Source: Catenovulum maritimum (GTDB lineage: Bacteria > Pseudomonadota > Gammaproteobacteria > Enterobacterales > Alteromonadaceae). Taken from it: a DNA stretch of 64,000 nucleotides. Numbering within the stretch: position 1 is the stretch's first letter; each line of letters begins with the position of its first letter. Made by a program: the position numbers and the translations under genes. Below, piece by piece: positions 28,711 through 38,480 of the stretch. The notes under the pieces are model-generated. The model had not been told where the DNA came from and did not search any database. It saw nothing but the letters and a program-made list of their open reading frames with translations. The stretch is from contig NZ_KQ130492.1 of assembly GCF_001050375.1 (NCBI RefSeq), positions 69,027-133,026 of the forward strand, in the 5' to 3' direction.

Positions 28711-31380
28711 TTAAGCGTAAAGTGGGTTAAGTTTTTCTGGATCAATATTGAATTTAGCAATCGCCTCAGCAACAACTTTCTTTTCAATCTCGCCGCGTTT
28801 TGCTAATTCATATAATGAAGCAACAACTATGTAGTGCTCATTAACTTCGAAGTGAATTCTTAAGTTTTCACGGCTATCTGAACGACCAAAACCATCAGTA
28901 CCTAATACGCGGTAATCAGTTGGTACGAAACCACGGATTTGATCAGCATATTGCTTCATGTAGTCTGTTACAGCGATAACTGGACCAGCGCTATCTTTTA
29001 ATACTTGAGTAACGTATGGTACTTGCTCTTCTGCTTCAGGGTGTAACATGTTGTAGCGTTCGCAAGCTAAGCCGTCGCGAGCAAGTTCATTGAATGAAGT
29101 TGCAGAATAAACATCAGAGCTGATGTTGTATTCTTCAGCTAAGATTTTAGCCGCAGCACGTGCGCGCTCTAAAATAACACCAGAAGAAAGTAAAGAAACA
29201 TTAGCAGTTGGTTTTTTAGCTGCAACGTTTTCTAACTTATAAATACCTTTCTTAATACCTTCTTCTACGCCTTCAGGCATAGGTAACTGAACATAGTTTT
29301 CGTTCATTACAGTTAGGTAGTAGAAAATGTTCTCATTGTCGCCGTACATACGCTTGATACCGTCTTGTACGATAACTGCAATTTCATAACCATAAGTTGG
29401 GTCATAAGTAATACAGTTAGGTACAGTACCAAAGTGTAGATGTGAATGACCATCTTCGTGCTGTAAGCCTTCACCATTTAGTGTTGTACGACCCGCAGTA
29501 CCACCGATTAAGAAACCGCGTGCTTGTAAATCACCAGCAGCCCAAACTAAATCACCTACACGTTGGAAACCAAACATAGAGTAGTAGATGTAGAAAGGAA
29601 TCATAGGTAAATCTGAATGCGAGTATGAAGTCGCTGCAGATACCCAAGAAGCCATTGAACCTAGTTCGTTGATACCTTCTTGTAATACTTGACCTTTCTT
29701 GTCTTCACGGTAGTAAGCAACTTGGTCAGCATCTTGAGGTGTATATTTTTGGCCTTCGTGAGCGTAAATACCAACTTGGCGGAATAAACCTTCCATACCA
29801 AATGTACGCGCTTCATCAGGAATAATTGGAACGATATTTTTACCGATCTTCTTATCTTTTAATAAGGCAGTTAATACACGAACAAATGCCATAGTTGATG
29901 AAATTTCACGACCTTTAGAACCATCTGTTGTTGCTTTAAATGCTTCAATACCTGGTACTTCTAATTTAACAGTCGAATTTTCAAGACGCTTAGGCATAGT
30001 ACCGCCTAACGCTTCACGACGTTTCATCATGTACTTGTATTCAGCGCTGTTTTCAGGGAAACGGTAGTAAGGTAAGTTTGCTAAATCTTCATCTGCAACT
30101 GGTACATTGAAACGATCACGCATGTGACGAATTGCTTCAATATCCATCTTCTTAACACCGTGAGCGATGTTTTTACCTTCGGCAGCATCACCCATACCAT
30201 AACCTTTAACCGTTTTGGCTAAGATTACGCTAGGACGACCTTTAGTCGCTTTTGCTTTTGCGTATGCTGCATAAACTTTAACTGGATCATGACCACCACG
30301 GTTTAAGCGCCAGATGTCGTCATCTGACATATTCGCAACCATTTCTTTTAACTCTGGGTATTTACCAAAGAAATGTTCACGAGTGAATGCACCGCCTTTA
30401 GCTTTAAAGTTTTGGTATTCGCCATCAACAGTTTCATCCATTAATTGCTGCATTAAACCATTGTGATCTTTTTGGAATAAAGGATCCCAGTAGCGACCCC
30501 AAACAACTTTAGTAACATCCCAACCAGCACCACGGAATGTGCCTTCTAATTCTTGGATGATTTTACCGTTACCACGTACAGGGCCATCTAGACGCTGTAA
30601 GTTACAGTTAACAACAAAAACTAAGTTATCTAGCTCTTCACGTGAAGCAAGACCGATAGCACCTAATGATTCTGGCTCATCGATTTCACCATCACCTAAA
30701 TAACAGTAAACAGTTTGTTCAGAACAATCTTTTAAGCCACGATCCGTTAAGTATTTTAAGAAGCGAGCCATGTAGATAGCTTGCATTGGACCTAAGCCCA
30801 TAGATACTGTTGGGAACTGCCAATAATCAGGCATTAATTTTGGATGTGGGTAAGAAGATAAACCGTCAGCGAAAGCTTCTTGGCGGAAGTTATCTAATTG
30901 CTCTTCAGTGAAGCGACCTTCAACAAATGAACGTGCATAAATACCAGGAGAGATGTGACCTTGGAAATAAACTAAATCACCACCGTCTTTTTCGTTTGGT
31001 GCACGGAAAAAGTGGTTAAAACCAACATCGTACAACATAGCTGATGATTGGAAACTAGAGATATGACCACCTAGCTCTAAATCTTTCTTAGAAGCACGAA
31101 CAACCATCATCATAGCATTCCAACGGATAACAGCACGGATACGCGCTTCTAGCTCGCGGTCACCTGGCATGTTTGGCTCTTGGCCTGCTGGGATAGTATT
31201 TTTGTATGCAGTAGTTGCATCAAATGGTAAGTGTGCTCCATTACGGCGAGATGTTTCGATCATCTGCTCTATTAAGTAATGTGCACGCTCTGGGCCTTCA
31301 TTTTCAAGTACAGATTCAATCGAATCGATCCAATCATGTGTTTCCATTGGATCTACATCGTGATTAAGGATGTCTGACAT
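28711..31380 (-). CDS. aceE: Pyruvate dehydrogenase E1 component, homodimeric type
   Basis: E1 uses thiamine diphosphate to decarboxylate pyruvate and acetylate the lipoyl arms of E2. From ATG 31380 (MSDILNHDVDP, with AAGGAA upstream) it is 889 residues, close to E. coli AceE (887). A longer frame to 31422 has no ribosome-binding site and no family match in its extra 14 residues. The ThDP-binding GDGEIDEPESLGAIGLASRE to VFVVNCNLQRLDGPVRGNGK segment and the active-site loop region YGMGDAAEGKNIAHGVKK are present. First structural gene after pdhR. Confidence 0.97.
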   Translation of the reverse strand: MSDILNHDVDPMETHDWIDSIESVLENEGPERAHYLIEQMIETSRRNGAHLPFDATTAYKNTIPAGQEPNMPGDRELEARIRAVIRWNAMMMVVRASKKDLELGGHISSFQSSAMLYDVGFNHFFRAPNEKDGGDLVYFQGHISPGIYARSFVEGRFTEEQLDNFRQEAFADGLSSYPHPKLMPDYWQFPTVSMGLGPMQAIYMARFLKYLTDRGLKDCSEQTVYCYLGDGEIDEPESLGAIGLASREELDNLVFVVNCNLQRLDGPVRGNGKIIQELEGTFRGAGWDVTKVVWGRYWDPLFQKDHNGLMQQLMDETVDGEYQNFKAKGGAFTREHFFGKYPELKEMVANMSDDDIWRLNRGGHDPVKVYAAYAKAKATKGRPSVILAKTVKGYGMGDAAEGKNIAHGVKKMDIEAIRHMRDRFNVPVADEDLANLPYYRFPENSAEYKYMMKRREALGGTMPKRLENSTVKLEVPGIEAFKATTDGSKGREISSTMAFVRVLTALLKDKKIGKNIVPIIPDEARTFGMEGLFRQVGIYAHEGQKYTPQDADQVAYYREDKKGQVLQEGINELGSMASWVSAATSYSHSDLPMIPFYIYYSMFGFQRVGDLVWAAGDLQARGFLIGGTAGRTTLNGEGLQHEDGHSHLHFGTVPNCITYDPTYGYEIAVIVQDGIKRMYGDNENIFYYLTVMNENYVQLPMPEGVEEGIKKGIYKLENVAAKKPTANVSLLSSGVILERARAAAKILAEEYNISSDVYSATSFNELARDGLACERYNMLHPEAEEQVPYVTQVLKDSAGPVIAVTDYMKQYADQIRGFVPTDYRVLGTDGFGRSDSRENLRIHFEVNEHYIVVASLYELAKRGEIEKKVVAEAIAKFNIDPEKLNPLYA

Positions 31381-31515
31381 CAGTGTTTCCTTATTAATAT
31401 TTAATCTCAAATAACATTTCAAACTGTAAAGTTTAAACTAAGTTAAACTCTAAAATCTGATCCGCATCAACTGAGGGTTCACCTAATATTTTAATCTAAA
31501 TGAGCTTTCACTTAT

Positions 31516-32274
31516 TTAGGGTTTTTGCTGTAAGCGCCTTAGTACTCTTTGGTTGCGAGTATTTTCAGCACCTAACTGTAATAACGTTTCTTCGATATAC
31601 GCTAAGTGATGGTGTGATGCATTCCTAGCTTGTATTGGATTACCAGAAATAATCGCATCCATCATAGACTCTCGGTCTGCATTAACTTGTCTAGCAATGT
31701 CAGGCTTAGAGTTTAAAACTTTAAAATTCGTTGCTATGTTCTTTTTCAACATAGGCGCCATAGCTTGTATCAAATGCGCTATCACTAAATTGTGTGATGC
31801 TTCTGCTATGGCTTTAAAGAACTCAAATATGGCATCTATTTGATCTTTTTCCATATTATCGTTACAGGCAATAATAGCCTCAAAACTATCTTTTATTCGC
31901 TGAAAGTCAGCTTGAGTACCACGTAAGGCTGCATAATAGGCTGCAATACCTTCTAATGCGTGGCGAAACTCCAATAAATCAAATTGTGCATCTGGGTTTG
32001 AAAGCAATAAATTAAACAAAGGATCGGATAACGAACTTTGTAATTTGTCACTAACAAATGTTCCGCCACCTTGGCGTCTGGTCACTAAGCCTTTCGCCTC
32101 TAACATTTGAATAGCTTCACGCAAAGATGGACGTGAAACATCAAACTGCTTAGCGAGCTCTCGCTCTGGTGGTAACTTTTGACCAGGTTGCAAACTACCT
32201 TCAAGAATTAGAGTTTCTAATTGTTTTAAAATAACGTCTGCTATCTTGGGTTGTCTAACTCTTTGATAATTCAT
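31516..32274 (-). CDS. pdhR: Pyruvate dehydrogenase complex repressor PdhR
   Basis: This is a 252-residue GntR-family regulator of the FadR subgroup. The N-terminal winged helix contains GSLQPGQKLPPERELAKQFD and VSRPSLREAIQMLEAKGLV; the C-terminal FCD ligand domain (about 95-235) is helical with FRHALEGIAAYYAALRG. In E. coli PdhR represses pdhR-aceEF-lpd and is released by pyruvate. Gene order here is the same, and a matching operator lies upstream of this gene, so negative autoregulation and control of the pdh genes is a strong inference. The 135-bp gap to aceE may hold a second promoter. Confidence 0.95.
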   Translation of the reverse strand: MNYQRVRQPKIADVILKQLETLILEGSLQPGQKLPPERELAKQFDVSRPSLREAIQMLEAKGLVTRRQGGGTFVSDKLQSSLSDPLFNLLLSNPDAQFDLLEFRHALEGIAAYYAALRGTQADFQRIKDSFEAIIACNDNMEKDQIDAIFEFFKAIAEASHNLVIAHLIQAMAPMLKKNIATNFKVLNSKPDIARQVNADRESMMDAIISGNPIQARNASHHHLAYIEETLLQLGAENTRNQRVLRRLQQKP

Positions 32275-32292
32275 AACTTTCCATTTTCGGGT

Positions 32293-32310
32293 AAATGGTC
32301 AAACCAATTT
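32293..32310 (-). promoter_or_regulatory. PdhR operator upstream of pdhR
   Basis: AAATGGTCAAACCAATTT contains TGGT-N3-ACCA and matches the E. coli PdhR box (ATTGGT-N3-ACCAAT) with one mismatch in the arms. It lies 18 bp before the pdhR start, where bound repressor would block transcription or elongation of the pdh operon. Confidence 0.82.
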
Positions 32311-32474
32311 AGTGAAATACTTTAGCAAAGATGAACAGCTGTGTAAAATAAAGTCTTAATTTTTTGTTTACATTGTATTTATTAGGATATATATAAGACA
32401 AATACTAAACATGCTTAGAATATGAACGTTAGCTGGGTTGAGGCGTTAAACTTAACTAGGATGAAATTAAATAC

Positions 32475-32497
32475 AAAGGCGAACTAAGCTCGCCTTT
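32475..32497 (-). terminator. Terminator of the small secreted protein gene
   Basis: An 8-bp stem AAAGGCGA/TCGCCTTT (32475-32482, 32490-32497) lies 18 bp past the stop of the minus-strand gene at 32515. It is followed on that strand by a T-rich but interrupted stretch. Confidence 0.65.
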
Positions 32498-32514
32498 AGC
32501 TGAATATTCTCAGC

Positions 32515-33111
32515 TTATTTGTGAATGGTTAAACTTTCAAATGTTTTCACTACGCTAGCTTTGTAAGTATTTAGGCTAGCGTTCTTGATGGTTGCCGTCA
32601 TCATAAAAAATACATTTTCTGATTTAGGCACCTGAACTTGAATGCTTCTGGTATTTTCGATTGCGCCGTCAAAGTCTAAATATAGTCCCATTACACCATT
32701 GATATCTTTTGTGCCGCATTCGTATAACTTGATTGTACGATTGAACATGCCAGATAGCTGTTGAGCGAGTGAGCCACATATTTCCTTAACTTCATTTTTA
32801 TTAGTCGCAACCTTTCCAATTTGCTTCATAATATTGATGTTATCGGCAAAGTTATTTGTGTTGTCGGGCAAAAACAAAAACTCAGCTTTACCATTTAAGA
32901 TCATAGGTTTTACTTGTTCGAATAAAGCTTGAGGTAATTCCGAGTTAGAATCTAAATTCATTAAATCTGGATTCTCTTTAATTTCTTTTCCGGTTAATGG
33001 CGACCAGTTACTTGGAATCTCTAATGAGAAGCCAAAGCTGCTGCTAAAAGTGTCAGCATGAGCAGATAGGTTAAATGCTAAGCTAGCAATTACTAAGATG
33101 AGTTTTTTCAT
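32515..33111 (-). CDS. Secreted protein of unknown function (PsbP/DcrB-like pattern)
   Basis: The 198-residue product has a clean signal peptide (MKKLILVIASLAFNLSAHA, cleavage before DTF). The mature start, FSSSFGFSLEIPSNWSPLTG, and the end, FFMMTATIKNASLNTYKASV followed by KTFESLTI, resemble the layout of PsbP/DUF1795/DcrB-type small periplasmic proteins: a GF-x-hydrophobic-P-x-x-W opening and a final helix ending ESL. This is a fold-level guess, not an identification. Two cysteines (ICGSL, YECGT) could pair. The gene is monocistronic with its own terminator and lies between pdhR and an unrelated gene. Confidence 0.6.
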   Translation of the reverse strand: MKKLILVIASLAFNLSAHADTFSSSFGFSLEIPSNWSPLTGKEIKENPDLMNLDSNSELPQALFEQVKPMILNGKAEFLFLPDNTNNFADNINIMKQIGKVATNKNEVKEICGSLAQQLSGMFNRTIKLYECGTKDINGVMGLYLDFDGAIENTRSIQVQVPKSENVFFMMTATIKNASLNTYKASVVKTFESLTIHK

Positions 33112-33536
33112 TTGTTATCCTTAATTCATTATTATTTATTATTTGCTTTCAATCCCGAAGTTTAACCAAGCTTTAATTGTATTGGCTAGTTTTTTATATC
33201 AGTTTGTTTTTAAACCCACTTGTTTCAGTGTAATATATAATCCCATATTTAAGCGTGTAAGTGATGGATATTAGGTTTTAAAGGTTGTAATTTAACGATG
33301 AAGGTAAGATAGGCTAGTGATTTTTTGATGACATATTCATGCCTAGTTATCTGTCGGTTGGACAAATACAGAATACATTTTTTATTGTACACTCGAGTAA
33401 TCAAACCAGACTCAAGCGTTTTTTGAAAAGCTTGTCAGCAAAGGTTATATAGATTTGAGCTGTTAATTGATAAAAATGCTAATGCTTTAACTGACATAGA
33501 ATAGACGGGTGAAGTTCAAGACCCTATGGAGTTTTA
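33112..33536. other. Intergenic region between divergent genes, no gene seen
   Basis: This AT-rich stretch holds the promoters of the secreted protein (leftward) and the Imm49-like gene (rightward). In particular it does not encode a toxin partner for the Imm49-like protein. No hairpin or operator stands out. Confidence 0.6.
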
Positions 33537-34460
33537 ATGCAACATTTTCAAACTAAGCTTAACGCAGACTGGTGTTATAAAAATAGATCTGAAAGAATGA
33601 ACTATGTTTTTAGTGATTCTGGTTTGAGATCGCGATATTCAAAAGATGCACAGGGAAGAGTTTATTCTGATGGAAATAGTTTCTTTGAATGCGCAGCCGC
33701 TGCCTGGTTAGCCAATAAACCGAAAGAGACCATAGTATATTGGTTATATCAGGCGCATATCGCTAAACAAGCGCATTTTTATTGGGTATTAAACCCAGAC
33801 AAAGTGCATAGTTGTACCCTGCAGGAGTTAGATATAACTTTGTCGGGTAAAAAAATGTTGAACTGGAGTGATGTGCATGATTGGCAAGACGCACTTACTT
33901 TAGCCATTATATTTAATGACCAAGCTGCGCTTGCTAATTTAATGCAATATGAGTCGAGAGACTTTATTCACCCAAAAGCAGAAGGGACAAAATTACCTTT
34001 TATGCACGCATATTGTGATTTATTAAAAGGCTTTTTTAACCCTCAAGCGAATTTAAAAAACTTAGTACAGGCAGTTGCTGATACCTCTCAGCCTGACAAC
34101 ATACCCAATATTAAACGCTCGCTGGTATATAATGTAATGCTGCCATTTGCTGATTTAATGCTAGCGATAGTTGCTAATAACAAAGAGCGTTTCTCCTTAA
34201 CCATGCAAAAAGCCATAAAATCACATGTAACTCATTTTAACGATAGTGTTCATGACGGTCTTGAAATTGGTTGGTTATCTATGCCTTTATGTGCTGTCGC
34301 CGCGATAGCATATCGCCAGTGTGGTTTTAAACCTGAGCCTAACCCGTACTTTCCAGATTGGTTAGTTTATGGTGATTTTGATGTGAATGTACCTAAACCA
34401 GATATTGATATAAGACCATTGTCAGAACAAAAACTAGAAGCAGAGCCATTGAATAAATAA
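33537..34460 (+). CDS. Imm49-family immunity-like protein (orphan)
   Basis: The 307-residue protein has no signal peptide or membrane segment and looks largely alpha-helical. The C-terminal block EIGWLSMPLCAVAAIAYRQC followed by a PYFPDWLV segment resembles the Imm49 family of polymorphic-toxin immunity proteins (GW-small-P, AxAY, then YxPxxL). The central DWQDALTLAIIFNDQAAL also fits. Imm49 proteins neutralise toxins delivered between bacteria, but no toxin, Rhs, CdiA or type VI gene lies nearby. ATG 33537 has ATGGAG upstream. An alternative is a housekeeping helical-repeat protein that merely resembles Imm49. Confidence 0.5.
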   Translation: MQHFQTKLNADWCYKNRSERMNYVFSDSGLRSRYSKDAQGRVYSDGNSFFECAAAAWLANKPKETIVYWLYQAHIAKQAHFYWVLNPDKVHSCTLQELDITLSGKKMLNWSDVHDWQDALTLAIIFNDQAALANLMQYESRDFIHPKAEGTKLPFMHAYCDLLKGFFNPQANLKNLVQAVADTSQPDNIPNIKRSLVYNVMLPFADLMLAIVANNKERFSLTMQKAIKSHVTHFNDSVHDGLEIGWLSMPLCAVAAIAYRQCGFKPEPNPYFPDWLVYGDFDVNVPKPDIDIRPLSEQKLEAEPLNK

Positions 34461-34793
34461 GCGATGAAGCTTATTGCTTAGGGCGAGTGAATCTTTTTCG
34501 CTTAATTGATGCAGTCGCAGCGCTCAACGAGCGTGGCGACGATTTTATAAAATAGTTATTAGCTAGGTTTTTACTGCATAGCAAGACTTTCTCATTTCAT
34601 AATAATGAGCGGCATATTACGGCATTTCGTAATTGGTAGTGTGTTAAAGTTGCTTTGGCTGAATGGCACAGAAAATTTTGATTAATGCAGCGCAAAACCA
34701 TTGCCTGCGTTCATTCTTTACGGTTTTATTTGATAAGCTGCACAGTGATTTACCGCTGTTAATTATGTGCAGCTGAGGTGATTACAGATTCGA
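34461..34793. other. Intergenic region between convergent genes
   Basis: No ORF is supported here. An 8-bp inverted repeat AGCTGCAC/GTGCAGCT (34736-34743, 34767-34774) lies just past the bioA stop and may contribute to bioA termination, although no T-tract follows it on the minus strand. Confidence 0.5.
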
Positions 34794-36059
34794 TTATAAA
34801 GTTAACCAAGCTTGAATAGCATTGGCGAGCTTTTTTACGTCTTGTTGTTGAGATATAAATGGCGGCATCAAATAAATCAGTTTACCAAAAGGCCTAATCC
34901 AAACACCTTGCTCAACGAAAAATGCTTGAATTTTGGCCATGTCGACTGCTTGGTCTAATTCGACTACACCGATTGCGCCTAGCACTCTAACGTCTTTTAC
35001 TTGCGGTAAGTCTGCCATAGGTTTTAAGGCTTCATTTAGCCAACTTTGTATTTGAGATACCTGTTGCTGCCAGTTGTTTTCAAATAACAATTCAAGCGAT
35101 TGGCAAGCAACGGCACACGCCAATGGATTACCCATAAAAGTAGGGCCGTGCATAAATACACCCGCTTCGCCATTACATATGGTTTCTGCTATGTGTTGAG
35201 TTGTTAGGCTGGCTGCTAGTGTCATATAACCACCCGTTAAGGCTTTGCCTAAGCATAGAATATCTGGGCTAATATCTGCCCATTCACAAGCAAATAATTT
35301 GCCTGTGCGACCAAAGCCTGTCGCAATTTCATCTGCGATTAGTAGCACATTATATTTTTTAGTCAGTCGGCGGGCATGGCGTAAATATTCAGGGTGATAC
35401 ATGCGCACACCGCCGGCACCTTGCACAATTGGCTCAAGGATTAAGGCTGCTATTTGCTGGTGATTTTGGGCTAAACAGGTTTCTAATGCGCTGATGTCAT
35501 TTATATCAAAATCTTGCTCAAAGCGAGTTTGCGGCGCAGGGACAAAGAAATGCTGATTAATCACACTAGAAAACATATGGTGCATGCCGTTTTCTGGATC
35601 ACATACCGACATAGCGGCAAAAGTATCACCGTGATAACCATTTTTTAGGCTCACGAGTTTATTTTTTTGCTTATTGCCTTGGCTGATCCAATATTGAAAT
35701 GCCATTTTAATTGCAACTTCAACTGCAACTGAGCCTGAATCAGCGAGGAAAACCTTGTCTAAACCCTCTGGCGTTAACTCAACTAATTTTTCGCATAAGC
35801 GTATCGCTGGGTCATGGGTTAAACCACCAAACATCACATGCGACATTTTTTGTGCTTGCTCTGTCAGTGCTTGGTTTAGTTTAGGGTGATTATAACCATG
35901 TACACAAGCCCACCAAGATGACATGCCATCGGTTAACTCTTGGCCGTTCTCAAGGCATATTTTATTTTTATAAGCATGACTTACTGGGTAAGTCGGCAAA
36001 GGGTTAGTTAAAGAGGTGTAAGGATGCCATATATGTTGACGGTCAAACTCTAGATTCAT
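34794..36059 (-). CDS. bioA: Adenosylmethionine-8-amino-7-oxononanoate aminotransferase
   Basis: BioA makes 7,8-diaminopelargonate from KAPA using S-adenosylmethionine as amino donor, the antepenultimate step of biotin synthesis. From ATG 36059 it is 421 residues; the frame opens at a TTG 12 bases upstream. The start region [13 protein letters not shown] and the active-site segment [20 protein letters not shown] are typical. The PLP lysine is K272 in [31 protein letters not shown] near residue 306 is the family's cofactor-binding segment. It is divergent from bioBFC across a shared operator, as in E. coli. Confidence 0.96.
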   Translation of the reverse strand: MNLEFDRQHIWHPYTSLTNPLPTYPVSHAYKNKICLENGQELTDGMSSWWACVHGYNHPKLNQALTEQAQKMSHVMFGGLTHDPAIRLCEKLVELTPEGLDKVFLADSGSVAVEVAIKMAFQYWISQGNKQKNKLVSLKNGYHGDTFAAMSVCDPENGMHHMFSSVINQHFFVPAPQTRFEQDFDINDISALETCLAQNHQQIAALILEPIVQGAGGVRMYHPEYLRHARRLTKKYNVLLIADEIATGFGRTGKLFACEWADISPDILCLGKALTGGYMTLAASLTTQHIAETICNGEAGVFMHGPTFMGNPLACAVACQSLELLFENNWQQQVSQIQSWLNEALKPMADLPQVKDVRVLGAIGVVELDQAVDMAKIQAFFVEQGVWIRPFGKLIYLMPPFISQQQDVKKLANAIQAWLTL

Positions 36060-36107
36060 ATTAAAGCTCAAAAAATAATCAGATGTTCAGTTTTTAACGC
36101 GAATAAG

Positions 36108-36140
36108 TTGACAGTTTAGCGAGCAAGATTAAACTGTCCA
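36108..36140. promoter_or_regulatory. Divergent bioA/bioB operator-promoter (BirA-type)
   Basis: GACAGTTTA (36110-36118) and TAAACTGTC (36130-36138) form a perfect inverted repeat. Taken as TTGACAGTT-N15-AACTGTCCA the geometry equals the 9-N15-9 layout of BirA operators, though the arm sequence differs from the TTGTAAACC consensus. The same bases can act as face-to-face promoters: TTGACA plus TAAACT 16 bp later rightward, and its mirror leftward. This mirrors E. coli bioO. Confidence 0.65.
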
Positions 36141-36161
36141 CATATTTTAGACCTGTGAGTA

Positions 36162-37217
36162 ATGAGTATTATGCAACAAGCAATTCGCCATGATTGGAAG
36201 CTAGACGAAATTCAGGCTTTATTTAAAATGCCGTTTAACGATTTATTGTTTCAAGCACAAACGGTGCATAGACAGCACTTTAATCCTAATGAAGTCCAAG
36301 TAAGTACTTTATTATCAATTAAAACAGGTGCTTGTCCTGAAGATTGTAAATATTGCCCACAAAGTGCGCGTTATGATACCGGTCTTGAGAAAGAAAAATT
36401 AATGGAAGTTGAAGCTGTACTTGAAAAAGCACGTATCGCTAAAAAGAATGGTTCTACTCGTTTTTGTATGGGCGCTGCATGGCGTAATCCGAAAGACAGA
36501 GATATTCCATACATAGTTAAAATGATTGAAGGTGTTCGTGACCTCAATATGGAAACTTGTATGACGCTAGGCATGTTAACTCGCGAACAAGCGATAACAC
36601 TTAAGCATGCTGGTTTGGATTATTACAACCACAACCTAGACACTTCAAAAGAATTTTATGGCGAGATCATCACAACTCGTACTTACCAAGATAGATTAGA
36701 TACGTTAGAAAACGTACGTGCTTCTGGTATGAAAGTATGTAGTGGCGGTATTGTTGGCATGGGTGAAAAATCAAATGACCGCGCTGGCTTATTAATGAGC
36801 TTAGCCAATTTAGAAGAGCACCCAGATAGTGTACCAATTAATATGTTAGTTCGTGTTGAAGGTACGCCTATGGCAGATCAAACTGATTTTGATTATTTTG
36901 AGTTTATTCGCACCATCGCAGTGGCGCGTATATTAATGCCTAAATCGCATGTTCGTTTATCTGCTGGCCGAACTGAAATGAATGAGCAAATGCAGGCTAT
37001 GTGTTTCTTTGCTGGTGCGAATTCAATTTTCTATGGTGAAAAACTATTAACGACAGAAAACCCAGAAGCAAATGCCGATATGGAATTATTTGCTAAGTTA
37101 GGTATTGAGCCTGAAAAACGTCAAGATTACTCTGACGAAGTTCGTGAAGCTGCACTTATCGAAGCTGTAGTTGAAAACCAACAAACTCCTCAATATTACG
37201 ACGCTAGTATCAATTAA
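36162..37217 (+). CDS. bioB: Biotin synthase
   Basis: BioB is a radical SAM enzyme that inserts sulfur into dethiobiotin, the last step of biotin synthesis. The 351-residue product has the CxxxCxxC cluster motif at C58, C62 and C65 ([14 protein letters not shown]). Further landmarks are [13 protein letters not shown], the second-cluster region [16 protein letters not shown], and [10 protein letters not shown] with the conserved Arg. An in-frame ATG at 36171 is an alternative start; neither has a strong ribosome-binding site. It leads bioB-bioF-bioC. Confidence 0.98.
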   Translation: MSIMQQAIRHDWKLDEIQALFKMPFNDLLFQAQTVHRQHFNPNEVQVSTLLSIKTGACPEDCKYCPQSARYDTGLEKEKLMEVEAVLEKARIAKKNGSTRFCMGAAWRNPKDRDIPYIVKMIEGVRDLNMETCMTLGMLTREQAITLKHAGLDYYNHNLDTSKEFYGEIITTRTYQDRLDTLENVRASGMKVCSGGIVGMGEKSNDRAGLLMSLANLEEHPDSVPINMLVRVEGTPMADQTDFDYFEFIRTIAVARILMPKSHVRLSAGRTEMNEQMQAMCFFAGANSIFYGEKLLTTENPEANADMELFAKLGIEPEKRQDYSDEVREAALIEAVVENQQTPQYYDASIN

Positions 37218-37229
37218 TACTCAATATTA

Positions 37230-38480
37230 ATGTTACCCCAATCTTTAAAAGCGGCGCTTGAGACTAAATCTCAGGCGTCTGCCTATCGTCGACGTTATTC
37301 TTGTTCTACTCAGGATCAATACATACAAGTTGCAGGTAAAACTTATCTCAATTTTTCTGGAAATGATTATCTTGGTTTAGCAAACTCGGACGAGTTGAAA
37401 CAAGCATGGCAACAAGCTTCTGATACTTACAGTGCCGGAAGTACGGGGTCGGCATTAATTAATGGCTATCATATAGCGCATCAAAAAGCTGAAGAAAAAA
37501 TTGCAGATTGGTTAGGTTTTGAATCTTGCTTATTATTTTCGACAGGGTTTTCTGCTAATAGCAGTATTTTAAAAAGCTTAATGACGAATGCTGCCGATTA
37601 TATTATCCAAGATAAACTCAACCATGCATCTTTAATTGATGGTGGTATAGCCGCTAATGCGAAAAATATTCGATTTCAGCACAATGATATTCAGCAGCTA
37701 AATAACAAACTCGATCAAGCTGGTGATAACTATAAATTAGTGGTCACCGAAGGCGTTTTTAGTATGGATGGTGATAGTGCGCCTTTAGCTGAGATTAAAC
37801 AACTGCTTTCACAACATAATAATACAGGGTTAATGATAGATGATGCTCACGGCTTGGGTGTATTTGGCGCTCAAGGGCAGGGAAGTGCATATCAACAAGG
37901 TTTAAACGCCAATGATATCGATATTTTTACCGCAACCTTTGGTAAGGCATTTGGGCTTTCTGGTGCTTTTGTTGGAGGGAGTCAGGACTTAGTTGAGTAT
38001 TTAGTGAATCATGCTCGCAGTTATATTTACAGTACTAGCATGTCGCCGATACAAGCGGGTGTGATTGCCAGTGCGGTTGATATCGTTAAAAACGCAAGTT
38101 GGCGGCGTGAAAAACTTGCTGCGAATATTCAGCACTATCATAAAATGCTGCTTCAGCTTGGTTTGGCCGATGACGAGGCGAATTTGTCGAATAGCGCGAT
38201 TCAGCCCTTTATTATTGGTAGTAATCAAGCTGCACTCGAACTGAGTGCTCGTTTGCGAGAAATGGGTTTTTGGGTAACTGCCATTAGGCCGCCGACAGTA
38301 CCAAAAGGTACGGCAAGGTTACGAATTACCTTATCTGCGAGTCAAACGACTCAAAACATTTCGCAATTAGTTGAAGCCATTGCTCAAGTAAAGCAGCAAA
38401 TTCATGAGGCAGAGGCGTTAGCAGTTTCTGAAGAAAATTTAACAGATAAGTCACTTGCCGAGAAACCTAAATGCAGTTAG
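37230..38480 (+). CDS. bioF: 8-amino-7-oxononanoate synthase (KAPA synthase)
   Basis: BioF condenses pimeloyl-ACP/CoA with L-alanine. The 416-residue PLP enzyme shows NFSGNDYLGLANSDELKQAW, the STGSALINGYHIAHQKAEEK region, VVTEGVFSMDGDSAPL, IDDAHGLGVFG and the PLP lysine K239 in TATFGKAFGLSGAFV. It is about 30 residues longer than E. coli BioF because of a charged C-terminal extension (EAEALAVSEENLTDKSLAE) with no known role. It lies 12 bp after bioB and overlaps bioC by 10 bp. Confidence 0.97.
   Translation: MLPQSLKAALETKSQASAYRRRYSCSTQDQYIQVAGKTYLNFSGNDYLGLANSDELKQAWQQASDTYSAGSTGSALINGYHIAHQKAEEKIADWLGFESCLLFSTGFSANSSILKSLMTNAADYIIQDKLNHASLIDGGIAANAKNIRFQHNDIQQLNNKLDQAGDNYKLVVTEGVFSMDGDSAPLAEIKQLLSQHNNTGLMIDDAHGLGVFGAQGQGSAYQQGLNANDIDIFTATFGKAFGLSGAFVGGSQDLVEYLVNHARSYIYSTSMSPIQAGVIASAVDIVKNASWRREKLAANIQHYHKMLLQLGLADDEANLSNSAIQPFIIGSNQAALELSARLREMGFWVTAIRPPTVPKGTARLRITLSASQTTQNISQLVEAIAQVKQQIHEAEALAVSEENLTDKSLAEKPKCS

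Noticed and set aside
31381..31422. 14-codon N-terminal extension of aceE
   Set aside because: Extra residues do not match AceE, and AAGGAA fits ATG 31380.
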